From positions 1 through 64,000 of the forward strand of contig CAYTNN010000001.1 of the NCBI GenBank assembly GCA_964439135.1: a stretch of DNA of 64,000 nucleotides, given 5' to 3'. Positions 9,453 through 16,833 of the stretch are shown in pieces. A program made the position numbers and the translations under genes. The DNA comes from JAFGPJ01 sp964439135 (GTDB taxonomy: Bacteria > Planctomycetota > Phycisphaerae > Sedimentisphaerales > Anaerobacaceae). The first letter of the stretch is position 1; every line of letters begins with the position of its first letter. A model generated the notes under the pieces. That model was not told where the DNA came from and did no database searches. It worked only from the letters and a program-made list of their open reading frames with translations.

Positions 9453-10535
9453 TCACTTGCCGGGAGGGCTTTTGGTCAGCATGTCTGTTTTTCCCGCTAT
9501 CAAATCGGCTATAGCGCGTGTGTAGCCGAATCTCTGGAGAAGTATCTTTACGACGCCCGTAATCGGCACCGCCAGGAACATCCCGATGATCCCCCAGATC
9601 ATCCCGAAGAAAATCAAAGACAACAGTACAACAATCGGATGCAGATCGAGAGACTCGCCCATCATCTTTGGCTGGAGAAGATTTCCGATGACAAACTGGA
9701 TGCCGCCTGGAATTACAAGGACGAGTATCTTCGAGATCATGCCGAGCTGCGGGTCAATCAGAGCCACGGGCAGGGGCAGTAACGTCGCGATGACCGAGCC
9801 GATGCTGGGAATGAAATTCAACATAAACGCCAAAAAGCCGAACATCCAGTAGAACTTGACTTGCAGCAACCACAGCGCTAGCCCCACGAGAACGCCTGTA
9901 ACCCCGGAAGCAAGCATCATCGTAAGCACGTATCGTTTAATGCGCGACTCGACCTCCCACCATAAACTGCCGGGCGAAGCTTTGTATGTCCCCTTTCCGG
10001 CGATCATGAATATCATGAAGATTACAACAAGCAGGCCGTTGGATATCACGCCCATGATACTGCTGGCCGTATCGGTGAGCACTTTTCTAATCGTATTGGT
10101 AGGAACGCGAATCAGCGGCTCGGAGGGATCTGCGGAAAGACCGTTGGGATCGATGACCGACTCATTAGGGTCCGTATACCACTCGGGTGGAAGCAGACCC
10201 CGGGTTTTAACGAGCACTTGCTGGATCTGTTTTTCATAGTCGTCTTTGTTTTTTACAATCTGATTTGCCGCTACCGTAACAAGCAAGGCGCCGAGGATAA
10301 GAAGCGCACAACCGACGGCGACTGTTGTTAGAATCGCTGTTAGGCGTGGAATACGAAGCAGCTTCATTTGAACGTCGATAGCGGGAATCAGGCAGAGCGT
10401 CAGAAAAATGGCCAGAACAAACGGAATCAGCACAGAGGCAAAAAAATACAATGCCGCGGTGATGCCCAGAGCCGTCAGAATCAACAGGCATATCGTTTGG
10501 ACGCGTTGTTCGTAATTTTCACGGTCTTTTGCCAT
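9453..10535 (-). CDS. AI-2E family transporter (PerM/YdiK-like)
   Basis: Polytopic inner-membrane protein, about 360 residues, of the AI-2E transporter family. Hydrophobic segments pair at the N-terminus (ICLLILTALGITAALYFF, VLIPFVLAIFLTLCLIP). The C-terminal family signature region contains MFGFLAFMLNFIPSIGSVIA and IWGIIGMFLAVPITGVVKI. ATG at 10535 is preferred over an upstream in-frame TTG at 10565; neither has a strong ribosome binding site. First gene of the operon leading to the two secreted proteins and the sugar-binding lipoprotein. Members of this family export small molecules or ions, so the substrate here is open. Confidence 0.88.
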   Translation of the reverse strand: MAKDRENYEQRVQTICLLILTALGITAALYFFASVLIPFVLAIFLTLCLIPAIDVQMKLLRIPRLTAILTTVAVGCALLILGALLVTVAANQIVKNKDDYEKQIQQVLVKTRGLLPPEWYTDPNESVIDPNGLSADPSEPLIRVPTNTIRKVLTDTASSIMGVISNGLLVVIFMIFMIAGKGTYKASPGSLWWEVESRIKRYVLTMMLASGVTGVLVGLALWLLQVKFYWMFGFLAFMLNFIPSIGSVIATLLPLPVALIDPQLGMISKILVLVIPGGIQFVIGNLLQPKMMGESLDLHPIVVLLSLIFFGMIWGIIGMFLAVPITGVVKILLQRFGYTRAIADLIAGKTDMLTKSPPGK

Positions 10536-10658
10536 CGAGAAATAATGATAGCCCCTGAGGCTCAAGGTTTCAAGTCAAAACCGAACGCTTGGAATGTCTG
10601 TTCATAGGGTCGAGATGAACATTTTAGCTCTTCGTAATGGGCTTTTCCCCGTTTTTTG

Positions 10659-10690
10659 GTGACAAATCGGCAGAATTCTGGTACTATAAT
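10659..10690 (+). promoter_or_regulatory. Candidate sigma-70 promoter for pectate lyase
   Basis: Perfect TATAAT (10685-10690) with a GTGACA -35-like hexamer at 10659-10664. The spacer is 20 nt, longer than ideal, so the -35 assignment is weak; the -10 is strong. It lies about 50 nt upstream of the pectate lyase start codon. Confidence 0.45.
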
Positions 10691-10738
10691 ATACGGAGTT
10701 TGTACTATTGAAAACCATGTTCGTTTGGATAATATGTG

Positions 10739-11899
10739 ATGAAGAGATTGTCGTATCTTGTAGGAACAGGCCTGGTGTTGTTGTTCTGTTTGACGCGTCC
10801 CGTTTTTGCCGCTGATGACTTTGGAGCCAATACCACCGGCGGAGAGGGTGGGACCACCGCTGTCGTCGACAACGCCAAAGACTTCAAAGAGCTTGTAGAG
10901 ATGGCGAATGTGCCTTATGTAGTGCGGGTTTCGGGTGCGATCGACCTCGGTTCGGTAGGTGGAAGGGTCAACATCCGCTCGAACAAAACCATTCAGGGAA
11001 TGGACCCTAACTCCACGATTACAGGCCAGCTCAGTTTCAAAAAGGGCTCTTCCAACATAATCATCGAACGGCTGAACATCACCAATCCCGGCCTCTACGG
11101 CGAAGGTGACGGCATCAGCTTAAAGGAGGACATTAGTGACGTAATTATTACCAAGTGCACTTTTTACGACTGCGAGGACGGCTGTCTGGATATAACCAGG
11201 AGGTCCGACCGGATTACCGTATCCTGGTGCAAGTTCTATTTCACTGCTTTGAACAGCAAACAATCGCGAGTAAGCCTCGTCGGCAGCAGCGACAGCGCCA
11301 CTGACGACCTCGGCAAGCTCCACATCACCTTCCATCATAACTGGTTCGGCCCGCTTTGCTGGCAGCGGATACCTTCGGTGCGTTACGGCCGGGTGCACAT
11401 CTACAATAACTATTACAATTGCCCGGGCAATCTTTACTGCGTTCGCTCGCGTATTCAGGCCGAGTGCCTTATCGAGAACAATTACTTCGATAGCGTCAAA
11501 GACCCGTACTACATTTATGTCCATGACGCCGGCGAGATAATAGGTAAGATAAGAGCATCCGGCAACATCTTTAATAACTGCACCGGGCGAGTCGATGACG
11601 GCGATGACGATGTCTTTGTGCCGCCGTATTCCTATAAGCTGGATAACGTGCTGGATGTTCCTACAATTGTGCGATTAGGTGCGGGTGCTGACGGCGTTGA
11701 CTTATTTCCTCACTGGCTCTTCGGTCTTTACGGCGATTTTGACCGTAACGGCTCAGTGGATGCCGGCGACCTTCCGCAGTTTGTCGATTATTGGCTCAGA
11801 GACGATATTGCCGACGCCGACTACAATCAGGATAGTATAGTCAACGGCTTCGAATTCGCAATTTTTGCCGGCAATTGGCTGCAAACCATAGCTAAGTAG
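10739..11899 (+). CDS. Secreted pectate lyase (PL1-like) with C-terminal dockerin-like repeats
   Basis: Cleaves polygalacturonate by beta-elimination outside the cell. A signal peptide ends near VFAADD. Residues about 25-330 form a right-handed beta-helix of the PL1 family, with the diagnostic stretches NKTIQGMDPNSTITG, IIIERLNI, CLDITRRSDRITVSWCKF and ITFHHNWFG, plus VRYGRVHIYNNYY. The C-terminal 60 residues carry two Ca-binding dockerin-like loops (GDFDRNGSVDAGDL; ADYNQDSIVNGFEF), each followed by a WL-ending helix, as seen in planctomycete secreted enzymes without an obvious cellulosome. ATG at 10739 is chosen over GTG at 10736. Ordinary single gene with its own promoter. Confidence 0.9.
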   Translation: MKRLSYLVGTGLVLLFCLTRPVFAADDFGANTTGGEGGTTAVVDNAKDFKELVEMANVPYVVRVSGAIDLGSVGGRVNIRSNKTIQGMDPNSTITGQLSFKKGSSNIIIERLNITNPGLYGEGDGISLKEDISDVIITKCTFYDCEDGCLDITRRSDRITVSWCKFYFTALNSKQSRVSLVGSSDSATDDLGKLHITFHHNWFGPLCWQRIPSVRYGRVHIYNNYYNCPGNLYCVRSRIQAECLIENNYFDSVKDPYYIYVHDAGEIIGKIRASGNIFNNCTGRVDDGDDDVFVPPYSYKLDNVLDVPTIVRLGAGADGVDLFPHWLFGLYGDFDRNGSVDAGDLPQFVDYWLRDDIADADYNQDSIVNGFEFAIFAGNWLQTIAK

Positions 11900-12068
11900 C
11901 GGTGTAATTCATCCGGCAGCATGTTGCCAATGCAGGAAATTCCAGATTCTATACGGACAAACGAAAAGCCGCTGCGTTCCACGAAGCTGAAATCGAAAAG
12001 CAGGGACTCTGCAAAACTGGAAATGTTCGATTCCCAGCTCTTTTCAAACGTAAATTTCGATAATACTC

Positions 12069-12629
12069 TTATAGTGCTCTGCGTCTTCGCAGCCAGCCGA
12101 CAAGACCTACGCCGATGCTACCTAATAGAATAGCACCCGGAGCGGGAATAGCCTCAAACTCGATTCGACCGATACCGATGTAGCCAGTTCCATCATGAAA
12201 AGTAATCTTTTTGGTAAGGCCGGTAAAGACGCTCCACTGGCCATAGCCCGAACTACTAAATCCAGCAATGGGATTGCCGCCAAGATCGTACGCAGTTCCG
12301 TAAATAGTGTTTTCAGAGATGGTCACGTAATCAACAGTAAACGAGGTGACCGGTTGAATGAAGACCACAGTCATTGCGTTGTCCTGCCCGCCTGTTGTTG
12401 TAATGCCTCGGTCATCAATTCCGGCGCCAACGAATCGAGAGTCAATTCCCCAGAAAGTCGTATCCTCAAAAGCAAGACCATATGCGTCAAAGTGCGTAGT
12501 TCCGTCAAGCAGCGTAGGTGAGGGAAGATCGACCTCGCTGAACTCAACGATTATTCCTGCTTTGGATACCGGTGCTCCAAGAGTAATTATCAAAGCCACT
12601 ATGACACAAATTGTACTGAATCTCGTCAT
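12069..12629 (-). CDS. PEP-CTERM sorting-domain protein
   Basis: 186-residue exported protein. Signal peptide (residues 1-24, VIVALIITLGAPVSKAG), a beta-sandwich middle (AGIIVEFSEVDLPSP onward) and a C-terminal PEP-CTERM-type sorting tail: IPAPG, a hydrophobic helix AILLGSIGVGLVGWL, then RRRRAL. Such tails direct exosortase-dependent processing to the cell surface. The PEP core is degenerate (PAPG). A strong GAGGAGGAG ribosome binding site precedes the ATG. The gene has an unusually long leader (about 330 nt from the predicted promoter at 12968-12997) that can fold, suggesting RNA-level control. Confidence 0.85.
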   Translation of the reverse strand: MTRFSTICVIVALIITLGAPVSKAGIIVEFSEVDLPSPTLLDGTTHFDAYGLAFEDTTFWGIDSRFVGAGIDDRGITTTGGQDNAMTVVFIQPVTSFTVDYVTISENTIYGTAYDLGGNPIAGFSSSGYGQWSVFTGLTKKITFHDGTGYIGIGRIEFEAIPAPGAILLGSIGVGLVGWLRRRRAL

Positions 12630-12766
12630 AGTACTCCTCCTCTGTATATAGTTACCCTAACATTTTCCAACATGAAGGGCCTTGCGCATAGACCCTTCGT
12701 GTTGCACGTTCATGTAAGGTTATCAATAGGCAAAGTTGGGTAGACTACAAGCGCTGTTACAATCTT

Positions 12767-12889
12767 GGTGATAAGCAACCGGCAAACCCGGCTCAGTGAG
12801 CCGATTTCTCCGTCGCCTGACACCTCTCATCCGTTCTTTTGCCGCATTACCTTACTCCATCTTTGTTCCAAACCTGATAACGCATCAGG
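12767..12889 (-). ncRNA. Candidate structured 5' leader of the PEP-CTERM gene
   Basis: Read on the minus strand, this leader contains a hairpin with CCTGAT/ATCAGG arms (12873-12889). A compound stem follows at 12767-12824: outer GGTG/CACC, then GCGAC/GTTGC with one wobble pair, then an internal loop, then a tip hairpin CGGCTCA/TGAGCCG-like. The 3' part (GAGCCGGGTTTGCCGG) resembles the 3' half of c-di-GMP-I (GEMM) riboswitches, but the canonical 5' half with its tetraloop and GACGCAAAG is not matched, so I do not call the class. Regulation of the downstream surface protein by a ligand or protein is inferred only. Confidence 0.4.
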
Positions 12890-12967
12890 CTTTTGCCCAG
12901 GAACCGTGGATACGTAATACGGAATAAAGCCACAGGGAATACACACCCTCCTGACTCTATAAACTAA

Positions 12968-12997
12968 ATGTTAACATAGGTTTTATGGCCTTGTCAA
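12968..12997 (-). promoter_or_regulatory. Promoter of PEP-CTERM gene
   Basis: On the minus strand a perfect TTGACA (plus 12992-12997) is followed after 18 nt by TAACAT (plus 12968-12973). This predicts a transcript start near 12961 and a leader of about 330 nt before the ATG at 12629. Confidence 0.55.
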
Positions 12998-13084
12998 GAA
13001 GTAATTGCCAAAATTCTACATATTTCTTATATTTCCATGCTCACATAGGAGTTTCTCTGGTTCTCAGGTCCTCTTTGATTTGGG

Positions 13085-13363
13085 TCAGCTCAATATGGGT
13101 TGGGTAGCTGATATCCAATAATCTTGGCGGGGCTGGATGAGGTAAGTGGGGTTGGATCGGCGACTGCAGCTCTCTCGCCCGAACAGAAGCGTGAAATCAC
13201 GCCGCTCGACCGCTTCTCTTGTAAGATGCCGCAGCAATTCCGGATGCAAAGTCTCGGCGTCGTCACATCCGTTATCCGCCGGATCCCAGATGCACTCTGC
13301 AATCAAATAATCCAACGACAGCCGATCCGCATCCAAACAAATATCCTCCGTCTTCTGTGACAT
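13085..13363 (-). CDS. Small hypothetical protein at phage cluster end
   Basis: 92-residue acidic protein, not recognised (MSQKTEDICLDADRLSLDYL at the start). It has an AGGAG ribosome binding site 7 nt before the ATG and follows the lipoprotein gene by 28 nt on the same strand, so it is the last gene of the minus-strand phage block. It has no signal peptide and no recognisable motif. Downstream lies only the leader and promoter region of the PEP-CTERM gene, so this marks the left edge of the phage module. Confidence 0.5.
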   Translation of the reverse strand: MSQKTEDICLDADRLSLDYLIAECIWDPADNGCDDAETLHPELLRHLTREAVERRDFTLLFGRESCSRRSNPTYLIQPRQDYWISATQPILS

Positions 13364-13391
13364 GAGACTGCTCCTGTTATCAATTAATTAC

Positions 13392-14000
13392 TCACGTTTT
13401 CATAGCCGCGACGAGTTGGCGGGTTTGGGGGGATTGGTTCTGGTGGGCCTGTTTGAAGGCAGGGGTCTGGGCCTGGTTCTGCTTTTTGAATAGCTCGTTG
13501 CTGGCGATGATTTCGTGCAGGGCGTTCGATTTGCCTCTGGCGTCTTTTAAGAAGCGGACCGTTCGCGTGCCGTAGACTCCGCCCAGCAGGGCACAGATTC
13601 CAATGCCCATCTCCAGCATCGAATCGGCAACCTGCCACGGATCCGGCCGCTCGGTACTTTCCTGCAACGCCGTGCCGGCAAGCTGGAAGTTCGATTCGAC
13701 GAGAATATCCTCGGCGGTCTCGGCCGGCGGAAACTGCTTCGGCAGCCCACAGTAAGAACTGAACGCCCGGCTCTGCACTTCTCCGAGCTGCGTCAGGGCT
13801 TGCAGGCTCGGTGATGTTTCTTCGGCCCTGGCCGTCTCGGCGGTAACAATTGCCGTGCGGTTATGCAGCCAGGCGTTCTGCTTCTGAGCTTCGCTCGGTG
13901 CAAACCGCAGGCTATCGCATCCTGCCAACAAAAGGCAAATACATGCAGAGATGAAGACTACGGCTTTTGGCGACGTTGCTTTCTTACATTTTTCTTTCAT
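13392..14000 (-). CDS. Phage-block lipoprotein with internal membrane segment
   Basis: 202-residue protein with an N-terminal lipoprotein signal (VVFISACICLLLAGC, Cys at 28) and a second hydrophobic stretch near residue 130 (MLEMGIGICALLGGVYG). The tail is Gln-rich and ends in AMKT. GGAGA ribosome binding site. Its position at the end of a phage late cluster, with a lipid anchor plus a membrane segment, is compatible with a lysis accessory (spanin-like) or surface-exclusion protein, but no sequence signature supports either. Not recognised by family. Confidence 0.5.
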   Translation of the reverse strand: MKEKCKKATSPKAVVFISACICLLLAGCDSLRFAPSEAQKQNAWLHNRTAIVTAETARAEETSPSLQALTQLGEVQSRAFSSYCGLPKQFPPAETAEDILVESNFQLAGTALQESTERPDPWQVADSMLEMGIGICALLGGVYGTRTVRFLKDARGKSNALHEIIASNELFKKQNQAQTPAFKQAHQNQSPQTRQLVAAMKT

Positions 14001-14095
14001 CGTTTCTCTCCTTTGTTTCTGGTTGACCTTAATGGTTTTCCGCTATAATGCTGAGTACGAGACGTTGCGACTTATAAGACCAGAGAAAATATTCA

Positions 14096-15193
14096 ATGAT
14101 GGACACAGCAAGAACCTTCAAACCGAAAACGATACTGTTGTGGCGGCAGGTGGCGGAGGATCCCGAAGCCCGGAGAATATTGAAATTGTTCCCATCGGCT
14201 CAGGTCCGGCTGATTGAGCGGCAACGTATGGCTTTTTCGCCGGATATGTCACCGTCCCAGGCGCTGCTTGCCGGTAAGAGGACTCTGATGATCGGCCGGA
14301 CGTCGTCTTTTGTGGGGCGTTTCGACGGCCGGCTCGGCCCGAACGTCCACTGCTGTCCCTATTACAAGCTCGTTCCGCTCTCAAATGGCTGCCCTTACTT
14401 CTGCACATATTGCTATCTGGCGTTTGTCTATCGCAACTACGCTCCATTTATCAAAATCAACATCAATTACGACACAATGTTCAAGCAGATCCGAAAGGCT
14501 CTCGCCGGGACCAGCGGTAAAGTCAGCTTCAATATGGGCGAGATGCTTGACAGCCTTGCGCTCGACCACATCACGAATCTAACGACGATGCTGGTCCCGT
14601 TTTTTGCCGGATTGTCACGCGGCTTTCTGATGCTGCTGACGAAAAGCGGCAATACCGAGAACCTGCTTGCCGTCGAGGCTAACGAGAAGACTGTTGTATC
14701 CTGGAGCCTGAACAGCCGGCGTATGATCGAGCAGTATGAGCTGGGCACAGCAGTCCTTTCCGAGCGTATTGAGGCAGCCAGGAAATGCCAGCAGCACGGC
14801 TATCGAATCCGGATTCGTATCGATCCGGGCATTCTCCATCCGGACTGGCAGGCGGACTATGCCGACCTGGTTCATAAAACATTAACCATCGTAAAGCCTG
14901 AAAATATTACGCTCGGCATGCTGCGGCTGCTACCCGGCCATTACCGCCTGGCCGTCGGTGCGTATGGCAATCGTGCTCGAAAGCTTCTGGATAACAACTT
15001 TGTCAGAGGAGCCTCGGATCACAAGCTCCGCTATCAGCCGAAACAACGCATCGAATTCTACACCCACCTAATCGATGTGATTCGCAGCTTCGACAAAGAA
15101 GTCTCTATCAGCCTGTGCAGAGAAACATCCGAAATCTGGAGCATCTTCAAAGACCGCTGCAAAGCAGGAAAATGCAATTGTGTGAACTGGTGA
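14096..15193 (+). CDS. Radical SAM protein of the spore-photoproduct-lyase-like group
   Basis: 365-residue radical-SAM enzyme. The cluster motif is C99-x3-C103-x2-C106 (GCPYFCTYC). The flanking YKLVPLSNGCPYFCTYCYLA, the MLLTKSGNTENLL block and a Cys-rich end (CKAGKCNC) fit the SplB-like family that repairs or modifies DNA. The segment equivalent to the Bacillus catalytic Cys141 (ACTSD-IVGIDH) reads MGEMLDSLALDH here, without Cys, so true spore-photoproduct repair is unlikely to proceed by the same H-atom route. The gene lies in opposite orientation inside the minus-strand phage block, 3 nt from the methyltransferase stop. Cargo gene, possibly DNA repair. Confidence 0.78.
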   Translation: MMDTARTFKPKTILLWRQVAEDPEARRILKLFPSAQVRLIERQRMAFSPDMSPSQALLAGKRTLMIGRTSSFVGRFDGRLGPNVHCCPYYKLVPLSNGCPYFCTYCYLAFVYRNYAPFIKININYDTMFKQIRKALAGTSGKVSFNMGEMLDSLALDHITNLTTMLVPFFAGLSRGFLMLLTKSGNTENLLAVEANEKTVVSWSLNSRRMIEQYELGTAVLSERIEAARKCQQHGYRIRIRIDPGILHPDWQADYADLVHKTLTIVKPENITLGMLRLLPGHYRLAVGAYGNRARKLLDNNFVRGASDHKLRYQPKQRIEFYTHLIDVIRSFDKEVSISLCRETSEIWSIFKDRCKAGKCNCVNW

Positions 15194-15196
15194 AAA

Positions 15197-15829
15197 TTAC
15201 GCAGCGGAGATATGAGGAATCCTTCCTTTCTTAGCAGGCGGATATAAGCAGCAATAATACGAATAAGTATAAGTCTCGTTTGTATTTCTCTTGGGATAGA
15301 CTTCTTGTGTGGACTCTTCTTTCTTCCGTGATATGCCGAGGGCTCTGCTTATTTGTCTCATAATTGTTGGTTGGAACTTGTCCTGTAAGATCAGAATTCT
15401 TCCGTTACGACTGAAAAGACTCTCGACGTTTAATAGGCCGTTTACGAGATCCTTGAAGCTTGTATCTTCATTCAGGGGTGACACAACATAAGATAGTGTT
15501 GCAATATCATAAGAGCCCAGTTTGCCTTTTATCCTTCGAAGCTGATTCATGTTTTTGGGGAAAGCTTTTTCGAGTCTGAGTATATGACCGGGTGTGATCT
15601 GGCTATTTTGCCTTGTACAAATGCGAAAGTAATCGGTAAGCAATTGTTGGCCGGTGCCCAGACAGAAGCCGGAGATATCATTTAGAGTATAATCTACTAT
15701 TACCTTGTTTCCTGACCTATATCCCTCTTCTCTGAGATGTTTCAGAACGCAGGCAAGCATGTCTGTGATTGCCAAAGAAGTCACTGCAGGGCCTGAACCA
15801 ATATCGAGAATTCGTAAGTGTCTATCCAT
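15197..15829 (-). CDS. SAM-dependent methyltransferase, C-terminal part (split by in-frame stop)
   Basis: 210 residues starting at an ATG without a clear ribosome binding site. Motif I of class I methyltransferases is at the very start (LRILDIGSGPAVTSLA), with YDIATLSYVVSPL as the post-motif strand and RILILQDKF further on. Such enzymes normally carry an N-terminal helical region before motif I; here that region is the separate ORF 15848-16183. The two are in the same frame, separated by one TAA (15848-15850) and six sense codons. Either the gene has been inactivated by a nonsense mutation, or the assembly has an error there. The substrate is unknown. Confidence 0.6.
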   Translation of the reverse strand: MDRHLRILDIGSGPAVTSLAITDMLACVLKHLREEGYRSGNKVIVDYTLNDISGFCLGTGQQLLTDYFRICTRQNSQITPGHILRLEKAFPKNMNQLRRIKGKLGSYDIATLSYVVSPLNEDTSFKDLVNGLLNVESLFSRNGRILILQDKFQPTIMRQISRALGISRKKEESTQEVYPKRNTNETYTYSYYCCLYPPAKKGRIPHISAA

Positions 15830-15847
15830 GATAGTTTCAAGAAAGTC

Positions 15848-16183
15848 TTAAGAGATCATATAGTCCAACAGGCTGTTTTGGGTTTGAAGATAGTGCCTGA
15901 CGAGAAATTTGACTAAGAAGGCTCTCATGCTTGCAGGGCTTTGCGGATAGCATGTTTCATCTTCTGAGACTTTTTTGTTAGGCAAGCGGGATATATGATA
16001 TCTCAAAACCGATTTCATAACATCGGTTAATTGCCATATCCCGTCCGGGCAAAGATCTTTTAACACAAGGTTCTTGAGTGTTTTGTTCATGAGAAATATT
16101 AACTCCGAAATTATGCCTTTGCTTTTTTTATGCAGTGACAGACGACATGTATTTGGACTTTTTTCGAGCTTAAAAGGTGTCAT
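15848..16183 (-). CDS. N-terminal part of the split methyltransferase
   Basis: 111 residues, helical, with no motif of its own. The end (QTQNSLLDYMIS, then TAA) runs in frame into DFLETI and the ATG of the methyltransferase part. If the stop were read through, a single protein of about 330 residues with normal methyltransferase layout would result. The first ATG (16183) overlaps the upstream membrane-protein gene by 14 nt; an ATG at 16090 has a better ribosome binding site (GGAG). Interpreted as the 5' half of a pseudogene, less likely an independent gene. Confidence 0.45.
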   Translation of the reverse strand: MTPFKLEKSPNTCRLSLHKKSKGIISELIFLMNKTLKNLVLKDLCPDGIWQLTDVMKSVLRYHISRLPNKKVSEDETCYPQSPASMRAFLVKFLVRHYLQTQNSLLDYMIS

Positions 16184-16451
16184 CTGCTATGTTGGTTTTA
16201 CTTCTCGACTTTTCAACTGCCTGCAGGCGGTATTCGTGAGAGATGCTTTTGGTCCAGAGCAATTCGAGTTTCCGCTCGATACTGTTTTGCGATTGCAGCA
16301 GCATACTCACATCTCTCTGCAATATATCGAGCTGTCGCTGCAGATTGAACCAACTGCCGACGATAAGCGACGCCAGCAGTACGAGCTGAACGATCACCGA
16401 GAGATTGATCTGCCGGTTTAATCGCCAACCTTTTGTATTTTTTGGAGTCAT
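16170..16451 (-). CDS. Small phage membrane protein (holin-like candidate)
   Basis: 93 residues: a short basic N-terminus, one transmembrane helix (LSVIVQLVLLASLIVGSWF, about residues 18-36), then a coiled coil (LQRQLDILQRDVSMLLQSQN). One-helix plus coiled-coil proteins of this size at the end of phage tail genes are often holin or lysis-associated, but no family signature is evident. A GGGGTA ribosome binding site precedes the ATG. Same orientation as the tail operon. Confidence 0.5.
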   Translation of the reverse strand: MTPKNTKGWRLNRQINLSVIVQLVLLASLIVGSWFNLQRQLDILQRDVSMLLQSQNSIERKLELLWTKSISHEYRLQAVEKSRSKTNIADDTF

Positions 16452-16492
16452 AATTTACCCCGGTCTCGATAGCATGGGCCTTATAGTGTCAG

Positions 16493-16828
16493 TTAAGGTT
16501 TTACATGGAAGACGTTTTTGTCGCCGACTCTGGCCATCACGGCGTATGTCCCGGCGGGCAGGGCTCCGGTCTGGGTGAACGATTCGGCCAGGTTTATCGC
16601 CTTTGTCTGCTGGCCGATCTCGGCCGGCTCCGAGCCGGCGTCGTTTATTACCACGGCCACGACGTTATAGACGTTGTAGGATGAGTTGCTCTTGACCTTC
16701 ACGGCCCATGCAGCAGCTCGTGCTCCGGGAGAAGTGACAATAGCGGTCTCGCCGGTTCCTTGAGAACCGGCCCGGCACAGCCGATCCAGCACCTGTTGAC
16801 GATTGATAGTGTTTGCCGCGTTGCTCAT
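16493..16828 (-). CDS. Phage structural or hypothetical protein
   Basis: About 111 residues from the preferred ATG at 16828, which has GGAG 9 nt upstream and lies 5 nt after the stop of the tail-hub candidate; an upstream in-frame ATG at 16870 would overlap that gene. The product starts MSNAANTINRQQVLDRL and is beta-rich afterwards (AIVTSPGARAAAWAVKVKS, YAVMARVGDKNVF). It is reminiscent of small decoration or tail accessory proteins, but no family is recognised. Confidence 0.5.
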   Translation of the reverse strand: MSNAANTINRQQVLDRLCRAGSQGTGETAIVTSPGARAAAWAVKVKSNSSYNVYNVVAVVINDAGSEPAEIGQQTKAINLAESFTQTGALPAGTYAVMARVGDKNVFHVKP

Positions 16829-16833
16829 ATACA

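Noticed and set aside
12767..12889. Firm call of a c-di-GMP-I riboswitch
   Set aside because: Only the 3' half looks similar; the GAAA tetraloop stem and GACGCAAAG block are not found.
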